Below are positions 1 through 7,741 of a stretch of DNA of 20,497 nt, piece by piece. The position numbers were made by a program, and so were the translations under genes. Below the pieces are notes generated by a model. The model worked only from the letters and a program-made list of their open reading frames with translations, ran no database searches and was not told where the DNA came from. The stretch's first letter is position 1; each line of letters begins with the position of its first letter. Source of the DNA: UBA6164 sp963979005 (GTDB taxonomy: Bacteria; Patescibacteriota; Gracilibacteria; BD1-5; UBA6164); assembly GCA_963979005.1 (NCBI GenBank), contig CAXBVF010000012.1, positions 1-20,497 of the forward strand. Direction: 5' to 3'.

Positions 1-46
1 TCTTAGCTAAATCTTGTTCTATATTTTTTACTTCTAAAATTTTCAT
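1..46 (-). CDS. N-terminal fragment of an unidentified protein, cut by the window edge
   Basis: Only the first 15 codons are present, starting from an ATG at 46 and reading MKILEVKNIEQDLAK on the minus strand. The fragment is too short to assign to a family. The opening K-I-L-E-V-K-N-I resembles the first strand of many ABC ATPases, but that is a weak hint. The gene is divergent from frr, and a possible promoter (TTTACT, 16 bases, TAAAAT) lies in the shared intergenic region. No Shine-Dalgarno sequence precedes the ATG, as for most genes here. Confidence 0.5.
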   Translation of the reverse strand, partial: MKILEVKNIEQDLAK

Positions 47-78
47 GTATATTTATTTTTATTGAATAATTGAAAATT

Positions 79-106
79 ATTTTACTAAGTTTATCAATAA
101 AGTAAA
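79..106 (-). promoter_or_regulatory. candidate promoter of the edge gene
   Basis: Read on the minus strand this is TTTACT, a 16-base spacer and TAAAAT. Both boxes are imperfect. The call rests on the 16-base spacing shared with stronger promoters in the window and on the correct position upstream of the ATG at 46. Confidence 0.35.
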
Positions 107-114
107 GCATTTAT

Positions 115-142
115 TTGATTTTTTATAAACTAATAATATAAT
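115..142 (+). promoter_or_regulatory. frr promoter
   Basis: TTGATT at 115-120, a 16-base spacer and a perfect TATAAT at 137-142. This predicts transcription from about 149, so the leader before the frr ATG at 175 would be only about 25 bases. Confidence 0.65.
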
Positions 143-174
143 TCTTTTTAGTTTTTATAATTAATAAAAAATAT

Positions 175-720
175 ATGTTAACAAAATCCAAAGAAGGTGT
201 AGGAAAAGCCCTAAAACATTTAGATGTAGAATATTCAAAATTACAATTAGGAAGAGCTAATCCAGTCATGATAGAAACTGTTATGGTTGATCAATATGGT
301 TCACTACAACAAATTCAAAATATGGCAGCTGTATCAAATTTAGATGCTCAAACTCTTCAAATAAAACCATGGGATAAAACAGTATTACATGCAATTGCAA
401 AAGCAATATCTGATTCTGGACTATGACTAAATCCTCAAACTATGGCTGAGTCAATACTTATAAAAGTACCTCCATTAACAGAAGAAAGAAGAAAGGAATT
501 ATCAAAAGTAGCAAAATCTATGGCTGAAGATGCTAAAGTATGAATTAGAAATGCTAGGTCAGAATCTCTAAAAGTAATAAAAAAAGCTGAAGACGATAAA
601 GAAATATCTGAAGATGTGAAAAAAGACCTAGAAAATGACTTACAAAAATTAATCGAAGAGGCTAATAAAGCTGTAGATGAGCACTATAAGAAAAAAGATG
701 CTGATATAATGAAAGTTTAG
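175..720 (+). CDS. frr: ribosome recycling factor (RRF)
   Basis: The 181-residue product has the usual RRF length of about 185. RRF works with EF-G to split post-termination ribosomes in the cytoplasm. The family signature LGRANP is at residues 26-31, and the body shows SDSGLGLNP, VPPLTEERR and GIRNARSE. The second Gly of SDSGLGLNP (codon at 424-426) and the Gly of GIRNARSE (codon at 541-543) are both UGA. In other bacteria the first of these is an invariant glycine, so this gene alone argues for UGA=Gly. Under the standard code it would end at residue 83. The ATG at 175 follows an in-frame stop at 139 with no other good start. No Shine-Dalgarno sequence is visible. rpmG follows 79 bases downstream with its own promoter. 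Confidence 0.96.
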
Positions 721-729
721 TAAAAAAAT

Positions 730-757
730 TTGCATAAACTAGCATTTGTTATATAAT
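730..757 (+). promoter_or_regulatory. rpmG promoter
   Basis: TTGCAT at 730-735, a 16-base spacer and a perfect TATAAT at 752-757. Initiation is expected near 764. An in-frame ATG at 746 lies upstream of that point, so the promoter decides in favour of the ATG at 800. Confidence 0.65.
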
Positions 758-799
758 CACTCAGTAAAAAAATATTTTATATGTAATAATAGTTTAAAC

Positions 800-982
800 A
801 TGCCAAAAGGTAAAAGAACTTACGTTGCTTTCTACTCTACAGAAACTGGAAACATGGTTCACATGACTAATATCCAAAAGAAAAACTTTGAAGCTGGGAC
901 TAAAGGACCTACTCTTAGAAAATATAACAAAGTAACTAGAAAACACGAAGTGTTAAAAATGAAAGAAATAAAAAAAGGTTAA
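800..982 (+). CDS. rpmG: 50S ribosomal protein bL33
   Basis: The 60-residue product begins MPKGKRTYVAF and contains the conserved L-R-K-Y-N-K-V-x-R-K-H-E-V segment typical of bL33, a small basic protein of the large subunit near the E site. It lacks the zinc-binding CxxC pairs, so it is the cysteine-free type. The longer reading frame from 746 adds a non-conserved leader and starts upstream of the predicted transcription start, so it was rejected. All five glycines are GGN and none is UGA, in contrast with most genes here. The stop codon lies in the 5' arm of a shared terminator. Confidence 0.93.
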   Translation: MPKGKRTYVAFYSTETGNMVHMTNIQKKNFEAGTKGPTLRKYNKVTRKHEVLKMKEIKKG

Positions 983-1003
983 TCGAAAGATTATCCTTTT
1001 TTT
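971..1003. terminator. bidirectional terminator between rpmG and the YebC-family gene
   Basis: AAAAAAGGTTAATC, loop GAAA, GATTATCCTTTTTTT: a stem with one internal mismatch and a run of T on either strand. It serves two convergent genes. The rpmG stop codon is inside the stem and the YebC stop begins two bases beyond it. Confidence 0.8.
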
Positions 1004-1004
1004 A

Positions 1005-1775
1005 TTAGCTTCTAAATGTATTCTTTTCTATAAATTCATCCACCTCTGTATCCAATTTTTCAGATATAAGTTCATTAGTTGAAATAGTAACAACATCTTC
1101 ATCTTCATTAAATGATTCTATCATCTTTTTAACTTTTAAAGCCTTATCAAACTCAGTAACTTCTACCTCGTTATCAGGAACAAAATCAAGTTTTGATTCC
1201 ATAATTTCGATTCCCTTTTTTTCTAGATATACTTCAACTTCATGATGATCCTCTATAGAAGTAATAATTTTTATATAATTGTCTTCAGAAATAACATCTT
1301 CTGCATTTGTTTCAAAAATAGTTTCTTCTATAGAATCATAACTATGTTTAGTTGGGTCTATAAAAATAACTCATTTCCTATGGAACATCCATGATACTGA
1401 TCATGATTCTCACATTGTTCAGCTATATTTAGAAAAAATATGTCTTATATTAGCAACTGTCCTATTTTTATTATCAGTTAGAACTGAAACCATAACAGAT
1501 ACTCATCCTGGTGCATATCATTCATAAACTATCTCCACAATTTGGGCAGCTGATTTATCTTCACCTGTTCATTTTTTTATTGCCCTATCTATATTATCAT
1601 TTGGTACTCCATCTTTTTTTGCTTTATAAACTGCTGTGAATAAAGTAGGGTTAGAATCTGGATCACCACCTTTTTGAGCAGCAACGGCTATTAATTTAGC
1701 ATGAATTGAGAAAACTTTTCATTTAACTGCATTTACTGCATCTCTTCTTTTAGCTACAACTGGTCCTCTTCACAT
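1005..1775 (-). CDS. YebC/PmpR-family (TACO1-like) protein
   Basis: The 256-residue product is close to the family length of about 240-250. YebC proteins are annotated as transcriptional regulators, and recent work also links them and mitochondrial TACO1 to translation of difficult (proline-rich) stretches. The N-terminal core is seen as GGDPDSNPTLFTAVYKA, then DGVPNDNIDRAIKKGTGE and YEGYAPGGVSVMV, followed by TDNKNRTVANIRHIFSK and the alpha/beta C-terminal domains. The first residues MGRGPVVAKRR replace the usual MAGHSKWANIKHRK, an unusual N-terminus. Several conserved glycines, including those in GYAPGG and GTMGESGSVSG, are UGA. It lies 76 bases after the U32-family gene on the same strand and may be independently transcribed. 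Confidence 0.92.
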
Positions 1776-1850
1776 AGTTTAATTGTTAGTTTTAATATAT
1801 TTTTAGTTTATTAGTTTTATGATTTTTGTAAAGTTGAAAATATGCTACAT

Positions 1851-3215
1851 CTAATTATATTCCTTAATTAATTCCCTAAACCACAATTTATTTCCGAATA
1901 AATAAGTTAAATCATAATGGGCTCTTTCTATACTAATTCATCTATCTAAATATTTTTCATCTACTTTTCAAGCGTCTAGTACTTCTTCAATAATTTTTAT
2001 CTTTTCATTGTAATCTCTTCATCTTGTTGGAAATTTGACTGTTTCAATGTTTTTAAATTTTGAGAAAAACAGATATGTATATAGATTTAAGTTATCTCAT
2101 TTAGCATAAAAACTTCCTAGTTCCTTTGCCTTCATTTTAGGCATACCTCATAGCTCTTTTGACTTAGTTGTAAGGTATTTTATACCTGATTGTATACTAG
2201 ATTCTATTTCAGAGCTTAAATCATCAAATTTTGTATTATTTAAATATTTTAAAGCCCTTAAATATATAAGTATTCACTTATTTCTTTTTGAATTAATAGC
2301 CTGCATAGCATCAAAAAATAAATCTTCTCTATTTTTAGATCTATCTATTAGTTTTTCTAAGCTCTTATTAATCCCTCCCCCTTCAGGTACTCCCTTTGAA
2401 AAAGGGAGATTTAATTCTTCTATTTGCAATATTTTTTCTATTTCATCAAATATATCACTAAATTCATCATTCATTTTTTCTACTTTTTCTATATTAGTTA
2501 ATTCTGGATCTAATAAAAAATCCTTAAAATCAGCTCTAAATTTCTTCTTTATAACTAAATCATTTACTACTACCGTACAAATATCTTTTGCTCCATATTT
2601 ATGTTCTGCAAAACAAAGTCAGTTATTATACCTACAAAAATCTCATTCTCAAAATACCTCAAATTGAGTAGCTGAAAATTCTGTCACTAATTCTTCTATT
2701 TCTTTTAGAGTAATTTCCCTTGAAAGTATTATCTTATTTATTTTATAATTTTCTAATAAGAATTTAATAGCTTCTGAATTATAAACGGCCATTATTGTAG
2801 AAATATTTATTTTTCATTTATACTGTTTCTCTTTTAAGTATTCCAAAATACTTATATTTCAACATATAATTCCATCAACTCATATCTCCTCAAATTCCTG
2901 AACCATTTGTTCAATAAGTGGAAAAGTTTGATCAGTATAATACCAAGCATTCAAATTTATAAATATCTCTAAATCATATTTATGGACTTCTTTTACAATA
3001 TTTTTTAAAGTATCTATATCTGTTATTTGTTCATGTTCTGCAAACCTCCCATTTGGACTTACTTCAAATCCAAATTTACTACTCCAGTATTCTGGATTAT
3101 AACCAGTAAAAAACTCATTAGCTCATCCCTTAACTAATGAAGCAATATATTTTTCTAAATCCTTTGCTTTCTTCCCTTTTGTAGAGAAACCTAATCATAC
3201 TATTTTTTTAAACAT
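1851..3215 (-). CDS. U32-family (YegQ/UbiU-type) protein with an in-frame palindromic insert
   Basis: The 454-residue product matches the U32 family. Members are called collagenase-like peptidases, but several characterised ones are Fe-S proteins in hydroxylation of ubiquinone or 23S rRNA. Visible markers are MAVYNSEAIKFLLEN at residues 142-156, then the KIILSREITLKEIEEL block, and C194-x6-C201 with C213. The Cx6C spacing matches the first two cluster ligands of UbiU. A clear fourth Cys was not located. Residues 269-282 (NLPFSKGVPEGGGI) are encoded by a copy of a palindromic repeat also found outside genes, so part of the protein is repeat-derived. The gene starts 9 bases after the permease stop, making it the last gene of the ABC operon. 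The substrate is unknown. Confidence 0.85.
2370..2412. repeat. GC-rich palindromic element inside the U32-family coding sequence (copy R1)
   Basis: AATCCCTCCCC at 2370-2380 and the block CAGGTACTCCCTTTGAAAA with following GGGAGA match the repeat at 16640-16689, with a single base difference in the second block. Relative to that copy, about nine bases of the central spacer are missing. TCTCCCTTTTTCAAAGGGAGA is itself palindromic. The copy keeps the reading frame of the host gene. Confidence 0.8.
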
Positions 3216-3224
3216 TTTTAAAAA

Positions 3225-3980
3225 TTAACTTCTAATTCAATTTCATTTTTTTAATAAAAATAAAACAAATAAATATAAAAAAACTATAAAACTTACTATT
3301 ATAATAATAGAAGTATACACATTAACATCTGATACTCAGATAAAAGCATATCTAAGACCATTTATCATGTACAGAATTGGATTCAATTTGCTTAATTCTT
3401 GCCAAAATGGTGACAACATATCTACAGAATAAAATACTCATCATAGATATATAAGTGGAGTAATTATAAAGCTTGGAATAATGTTTACATCATCAAAATT
3501 TCTAGCAAAAATTCAGTTGAGTAATCAAGCAAGTGAAAATAAAAGTGATGTAAGTATTACAAATAAAAATACTAATGGATAACTATTAACTGAAAAATCT
3601 ACAAAAAATAATGATACTAATAAAACTAAAAATCATACTAATAATCATCTAGTCATTCATGCCAAACAAAATCCTATAATTATTTTGTTATTAGTTATCG
3701 GTGAAACAAGTAATTCTTCTAAATTTTTAAACATCTTAGCTGAAAAAAATCAAAAAGAAGTCAAAGCGTAGCTTCACATTATAACTGACATCATAAGTAA
3801 ACCTGGAAATATAAAATCCATATAACTTATTCCAGGAATCACTGAAATTTGATCTCAGATAAATTTACCAAAAATAAGAATATACAAAACTATAGTTATC
3901 ACAGGTGGGATCAAAGTTTGCTTCCATATTTTTAAGAAGTTTTTAATTTCTTTATGTGTCAAAGTCAATAAATCTGTCAT
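3225..3980 (-). CDS. ABC-2 type exporter permease (YadH/NodJ-like)
   Basis: The 251-residue integral membrane protein has about six hydrophobic segments and is typical in length for ABC-2 permeases. Family marks are the PGLLMMSVIM segment after the first long loop, NLEELLVSPITN in the cytoplasmic coupling helix region, and the C-terminal NPILYMINGLRYAFIGVSD that is characteristic of the YadH/NodJ group. Its ATG overlaps the stop of the upstream ATPase by one base (TAATG), which indicates translational coupling and a two-component exporter. The transported substrate cannot be told from sequence. Drug, polysaccharide or lipid export are the usual roles. Many of its glycines are UGA. Confidence 0.9.
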
Positions 3981-4891
3981 TATTCTTTTGTTATATTTAT
4001 AAATAATTGTTCTAATCTACTTCTCTTATTTCTAAAACTTGTTACAATAATATCCATTTTTGATAAATCTGATATCAAATCAGTTATATTTTGCTTTCTA
4101 GAAATAGAAATTTCTATTTCCTTTTTATCAACTAACTTAGCTTTATATTTCTTAACTAAATCTTTATCAAGTTTTTCTATACTTTTTTCTATATCTAACA
4201 AAATAATTTCTTCATCTAGTTTAGCTAAAAGTTTTTTCGTAGTTGTATTTTCTACTATTTTTCACTTATTTATAATAGCTACCTTATTACAAAGAGCCTC
4301 TACTTCTTCTAAATAATGAGTCGTTAATAGTATTGTTATTCCTGATTCATTTAGTTCTTGTATAAACTCCCAAGTTTGTTGCCTAAGCTCTACATCAACT
4401 CATGCAGTTGGTTCATCAAGAATTAAAAATTTTGGTTCATGAACTAACGCTCTTACAATCATAAGCCTCCTTTTCATCCCTCCTGATAATTCTCTCGCTT
4501 CATTATTTCTCTTTTCCCATAATCACAACTTACGTAAATATTTCTCCGTTCTTTCTAATGCAACTTTTTTAGGCACTCAATAATACCCTGCTTGTGTAAC
4601 AGGTACATCCATCACATTTTGAAATATATTAAAATTAAATTCTTGTGGAACCACTCAGATATATTTTTTTGCTTTAGAGAAATCTTTATCAATATCCTCT
4701 CAAAATACTTTTACTAGTCATGCATCTTTTCTCACTAAATCCGTCAAGATTCAGATAGTAGTTGTCTTTCCTGCTCAGTTATAACCTAATAAAGCAAAAA
4801 AATCTCCAGATTCAATATCCAAATCTATAGATTTCAACACTTTGTTATCTCAATAAGTTTTGTCTAATTTTTTTATTTCTAGTGCTTTCAT
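3980..4891 (-). CDS. ABC-2 type exporter ATP-binding protein
   Basis: The 303-residue product has all motifs of an exporter ATPase: Walker A GYNGAGKTT at residues 36-44, a Q-loop in VVPQEFNFN, the signature LSGGM at 135-139, Walker B FLILDEP with D159 and E160, and the H-loop in LLTTHYLEE. A C-terminal DUF4162-like regulatory extension follows, as in drug and polysaccharide exporters. The first Gly after Asn in the P-loop is encoded by UGA, a position where no other residue works, so UGA must mean Gly. It is the first gene of an operon with the permease (one-base overlap) and the U32-family gene. A TATAAT at 4923-4928 upstream has no convincing -35 box. Confidence 0.95.
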
Positions 4892-4937
4892 TTACTTATA
4901 TTTATTTCTTAAATTTACTCTTATTATACTTTTAAAC

Positions 4938-4975
4938 AAAAAAAATAAAAGCTGAATTTCAGCTTTTATTTTTTT
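4938..4975 (-). terminator. rpsU terminator
   Basis: A near-perfect palindrome centred in AAAAGCTGAATTTCAGCTTTT with A and T runs outside. On the minus strand it begins about a dozen bases after the rpsU stop and ends in a long U-run. Confidence 0.85.
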
Positions 4976-4985
4976 ATAGTTTTAC

Positions 4986-5186
4986 TTAAAAGTAAACTTT
5001 TGAATTTAACATTCTATAGTGTTCTCTAACGATTGCTTTTTCTCTAAGTTGCTTTTTTGAAAGTTTACCTACAGCATATCTTTCTGATCTAATTTTATTC
5101 ATCATTCTAGATTGAAAAAACATTTTTTTGTATCTTAAAATCAGTTTTTCATTAGTTTCTCAGTCGTTTTTTATTGCGTATATCAT
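4986..5186 (-). CDS. rpsU: 30S ribosomal protein bS21
   Basis: The 66-residue, Lys/Arg-rich product begins MIYAIKNDGETNEKLILRYK, the bS21 pattern of a short beta start followed by the helix carrying the R-Y/F-K motif. It continues with SRMMNKIRSERYAVGKLSKK and KAIVREHYRML. bS21 sits next to the 3' end of 16S rRNA and the anti-Shine-Dalgarno. The gene has a perfect-consensus promoter and a leader of about 64 bases. TAAGGGG lies 8 bases before the ATG, the best non-repeat Shine-Dalgarno sequence I found in the window. By analogy with Flavobacterium rpsU, where a strong SD supports autoregulation by bS21, this may be a feedback site. That role is inference. The Gly at residue 9 is UGA. Confidence 0.88.
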
Positions 5187-5193
5187 GTTTCTA

Positions 5194-5200
5194 TCCCCTT
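5194..5200 (-). promoter_or_regulatory. Shine-Dalgarno sequence of rpsU
   Basis: TAAGGGG on the minus strand, 8 bases before the ATG at 5186. It can pair with the anti-SD over seven positions, with one G-U pair. Most other starts in the window are preceded only by A/T-rich sequence, so this site is exceptional here. Confidence 0.65.
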
Positions 5201-5256
5201 ACAGGAATTAAGGTATAAATAATAGAAAATATTAGTCTTCTATTTAAAGTGAAGCG

Positions 5257-5284
5257 ATTATATTTATAAACTTTTATTTGTCAA
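5257..5284 (-). promoter_or_regulatory. rpsU promoter, perfect consensus
   Basis: TTGACA, a 16-base spacer and TATAAT on the minus strand, with no mismatch in either box. Its -35 (5279-5284) overlaps the -35 of the divergent rbfA promoter. Confidence 0.8.
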
Positions 5285-5305
5285 AACTAAATAATTTTAT
5301 ATAAT
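5278..5305 (+). promoter_or_regulatory. rbfA promoter overlapping that of rpsU
   Basis: TTGTCA at 5278-5283, a 16-base spacer and TATAAT at 5300-5305. Five bases of the -35 are shared with the -35 of rpsU on the other strand, so the two promoters probably cannot be bound by RNA polymerase at the same time. Confidence 0.7.
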
Positions 5306-5324
5306 AATTAGTGAAAAAATAATT

Positions 5325-5430
5325 AACCCTAACCTGAATCCTTTCCCTTGATAACAAGGGCAAGGGGCTACATTTAGTAATTTGCAGCATCCTTCCATTA
5401 GACTTAAGGGAAGGAATTCAAGGATGGGTT
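5325..5430. repeat. long imperfect palindrome in the rbfA leader (copy R2)
   Basis: The left arm AACCCTAACCTGAATCCTTT and the right arm ending AAGGATGGGTT are near-complementary over about 25 bases. An inner hairpin is formed by CCCTTGATAACAAGGG. The outer AACCC/GGGTT ends match the other GC-rich repeats in the window. The element lies between the predicted rbfA transcription start (about 5312) and the start codon, so it should fold in the mRNA leader. Confidence 0.65.
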
Positions 5431-5456
5431 ATTTTTTTATATTAATACTTATTAAA

Positions 5457-5792
5457 ATGAATAAAGATAGAATTAAAAAATTAGAAAGAGTATCTAGAGA
5501 ATTAGTAACAAACTTTATATTTGAAGAATTAGAGGATTCAGAACGTATGTTCTGAATTATTACTGTAACTTGAGTAAAAATAAGCTCTGATTTATCTTAT
5601 TTAGATATATTTGTGAGTTCTCTTCTAAACTGAGAAAAACTAGCAAAAACACTAGCAAAACACAATAGGGAGATTCAATGAAGATTTAACAGAGCAATAG
5701 AAATAAGAAAGTTACCTAGAATCAGATTTAGGTATGATGATTCATGAGCAAGAGGACAAGAAGTATATGAAACTATAAGAAAAGTAACATAA
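5457..5792 (+). CDS. rbfA: 30S ribosome-binding factor A (RbfA)
   Basis: The 111-residue product has the single KH-like fold of RbfA, which binds immature 30S subunits near 16S helix 1 during assembly and cold adaptation. The sequence shows ITVTGVKISSDLSYLDIFVS, then AIEIRKLPRIRFRYDDSGARG, both strongly conserved in RbfA. The usual D of TDVxVS is replaced by Gly (UGA), a small oddity. Length fits the family (110-130 residues). The leader carries a long palindromic repeat and there is no Shine-Dalgarno sequence. The FtsQ-like gene starts 13 bases downstream, so the two probably form an operon. Confidence 0.92.
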
Positions 5793-5805
5793 AAACTTAA
5801 AAAAT

Positions 5806-6747
5806 ATGAAATTTAAAAAAATTATAAAATATTTTACTAAAAAAATTAAAAATAGGAAAAAAAGAAATAATAATAATATAGTCTTAAGTAAGAATAAAAA
5901 TGCTAATTTCAAGAAAAAAAGAAGAAGTATTTCTATTAATAATAAACATTTAAATATATTCAAAATATTTTGAACTAATCTAAGCCGTTATTATGCCTTA
6001 ATCGTTATTTTATTTTTAGGTCTTTGAATATATCTAATTATATGACCTATATTTAAAACAAAAAATATTGAAATAATAAAACAAGATAATATCACAAATA
6101 TGATCATAGCTTATAAAGCGGTTGATACTTATAGATGAAAATCTATTTTTGCTGCAGAAAAAGCAGATGTACTTTGACGCTTACAAGACTATCAACACAA
6201 TGTTCGTGATATAAATATTGATTTAGTATTACCTGATACATTAAAAATTATCATAGATTCTTATAAATGAATATTTAATACTACCATAAATGATAAAACA
6301 TTTTTAATAACTGAAAATGGAACTTTAATTCCCTCTGTATATTCAACAGATTTAAAAGAATTAGTAGTTATAAATAATTTTGATAAAAACAAATATATAG
6401 ATTATAAAAAAACATTTGATACAGAATATATAGAAAAAATATATAAAATTATAGAGTTATTAGAAGAAAATATAATTAACTTAGAAATATCAGATTTAGA
6501 GTATTACCTAGTTGAAAGAGAAATACATATCACTGTAGATGAGTATACTATTATTATATTTGATTTAGACTGAGAATTTAAGGAACAAATAGAAAAAATA
6601 GCCATATTTAATAAAGACTATTTAGATATAAATAATAAAACTATTATATATATTGATCTAAGAATAAAAAATAAAGTATTTTATTGTACAAGTGAAAATG
6701 AATTTCAATGTATGGAGAATTTAAAAAGTGTTTACTGATTAGAGTAA
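5806..6747 (+). CDS. FtsQ/DivIB-like division protein with POTRA domain
   Basis: The 313-residue bitopic membrane protein has a long, Lys/Asn-rich cytoplasmic tail (residues 1-55), one transmembrane helix at about 63-83 (ALIVILFLGLGIYLIIG), and a POTRA-like domain starting TKNIEIIKQDNITN. A beta-rich extracytoplasmic region with a DTYRGKSIFA...LPDTLKIIID pattern follows, as in FtsQ. FtsQ/DivIB links early and late divisome proteins at the septum. The family is poorly conserved and the call rests on topology and the POTRA pattern. It follows rbfA by 13 bases. The stop codon lies inside the shared terminator hairpin. Its glycines are mostly UGA. Confidence 0.72.
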
Positions 6748-6756
6748 ACACTTTTT
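6723..6756. terminator. bidirectional terminator, FtsQ-like gene and RsbW-like gene
   Basis: AAAAAGTGTTTACT, loop GATTAG, AGTAAACACTTTTT: a perfect 14-bp stem. The FtsQ-like stop lies in the right arm and the stop of the convergent RsbW-like gene overlaps the end of the hairpin. Confidence 0.85.
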
Positions 6757-7282
6757 AAATTTCTATTTTTTTCATAATTCATACAATTAAACCTCATTGT
6801 TCAGTATCCTTGAAATATAATCTATCTACTGATTTAACAGTAATCATAAATAATCATCTTCCCCTTATAGATTCATGACCACCATATCACAGTTTTAACT
6901 GATGAGCTCTAAGTGTTTCCATTTCTAGAGCAGTTTTATTTTTTTCTCATTTTCAATTATCCTCAACCTCTATTACAATATCAATAATATTTCATTCTGT
7001 TTCTGCTTTAATTCTCATTTTATTCTCTCAGTACTCATCTGTTCAATATTCTATAGCATTATTATTTAATTCATCGACTATTAATATAAATCTAGATACT
7101 TCTTTTTGTGAAAATCATAATTTTGTACAAACACTCTCCATAAAATCCCTTAAAAATTTAGTATTTTTAAAGTTTGAACCATAAATAAGCTCTATATCAA
7201 AGTCTTTATTTTCTAGTACTTCAGATATAAACTTATCCCTATCTATAGGGCTAAACAGGTCATGAATATTTACACTGTACAT
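6755..7282 (-). CDS. RsbW/SpoIIAB-like GHKL ATPase (HATPase_c_2)
   Basis: The 175-residue product is a stand-alone histidine-kinase-type ATPase domain. The N box is ELNNNAIEY at residues 71-79. The G1 box is EDNGKG with D108, and G2 is GYGGHESIRGRGLFMI. Members act as anti-sigma factors and as Ser kinases of anti-anti-sigma (STAS) proteins. There is no dimerisation/His-phosphotransfer domain and no membrane segment, so it is not a sensor kinase. Length is slightly above RsbW (about 160). No sigma factor or STAS gene is in the window, so the partner is unknown. UGA codes several glycines of the ATP-binding boxes. It is transcribed alone from its own promoter and ends at a shared terminator. 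Confidence 0.85.
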
Positions 7283-7317
7283 AAATAAATGAATAATAAT
7301 AATATTTATTCCTAATA

Positions 7318-7346
7318 ATTATATCATTATTTATTACAAAAATCAA
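7318..7346 (-). promoter_or_regulatory. promoter of the RsbW-like gene
   Basis: TTGATT, a 17-base spacer and TATAAT on the minus strand, about 36 bases upstream of the start codon. Its -35 abuts the T-run of the HU terminator. Confidence 0.55.
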
Positions 7347-7385
7347 AAAAAATAGCCAAGATTTTATTAAAAAATCTTAACTATT
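7345..7385 (-). terminator. HU gene terminator
   Basis: On the minus strand AATAGTTAAGATTTT pairs with AAAATCTTGGCTATT, using two G-U pairs, and is followed by a run of T. The two G-U pairs form only in minus-strand RNA, so the terminator is directional and belongs to the HU gene. Confidence 0.75.
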
Positions 7386-7405
7386 TTAAGCGATTGATAA
7401 CAAGA

Positions 7406-7678
7406 TTATCTAACAGCTTCTTTTAGAGTTTTACCAGCTCTGAATACAGGAGAATTCATAGCAGGAATTTTAATTGATTCACCAGTTCTAGGGTTTACTC
7501 AATTTCTAGCAGCTCTAGCTGATACTTTAAAAGCACCAAAACCAGTAATATTAACTTCTCTACCACCTTTTAATTCAGCAGTAACAGTATCTATCATAGA
7601 AGATAGAGTTTTAGAAACAGCATCTTGGCTTAACCCAGCAGCTGTAGCAACAGCTTTTATAAAATCTTGTTTTTTCAT
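7406..7678 (-). CDS. hup: DNA-binding protein HU
   Basis: The 90-residue product is a standard HU/IHF-family protein: MKKQDFIKAVATAAGLSQ at the N-terminus, GGREVNITGFGAFKV at the start of the DNA-binding arm, and RNGVNPRTGESIKIPA in the arm itself, where the tip proline intercalates into DNA. It compacts and bends DNA as a dimer in the nucleoid. The G in RNGVNP is the only UGA glycine; all the others are GGN. The gene is monocistronic, with a good promoter preceded by phased A-tracts and its own terminator. HU rather than IHF is favoured by length and by the lack of other IHF features. Confidence 0.95.
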
Positions 7679-7712
7679 AATAAAAAATTATTAATAAATA
7701 TAAAACACTAGT

Positions 7713-7740
7713 ATTCTAGCAAGCTTTAAGTAATATGCAA
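7713..7740 (-). promoter_or_regulatory. HU promoter
   Basis: TTGCAT, a 16-base spacer and TAGAAT on the minus strand. Initiation is expected near 7706, with a leader of about 28 bases. Confidence 0.6.
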
Positions 7741-7741
7741 A

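Noticed and set aside
746..799. Upstream in-frame ATG extending rpmG by 18 residues
   Set aside because: The TATAAT at 752-757 lies inside this extension, so the transcript begins downstream of it, and the ATG at 800 gives the normal bL33 N-terminus.
5742..5963. Minus-strand hydrophobic ORF of 73 residues
   Set aside because: It is the complement of the Lys/Asn-rich tail of the FtsQ-like gene. Poly-A on one strand gives Phe/Leu codons on the other.
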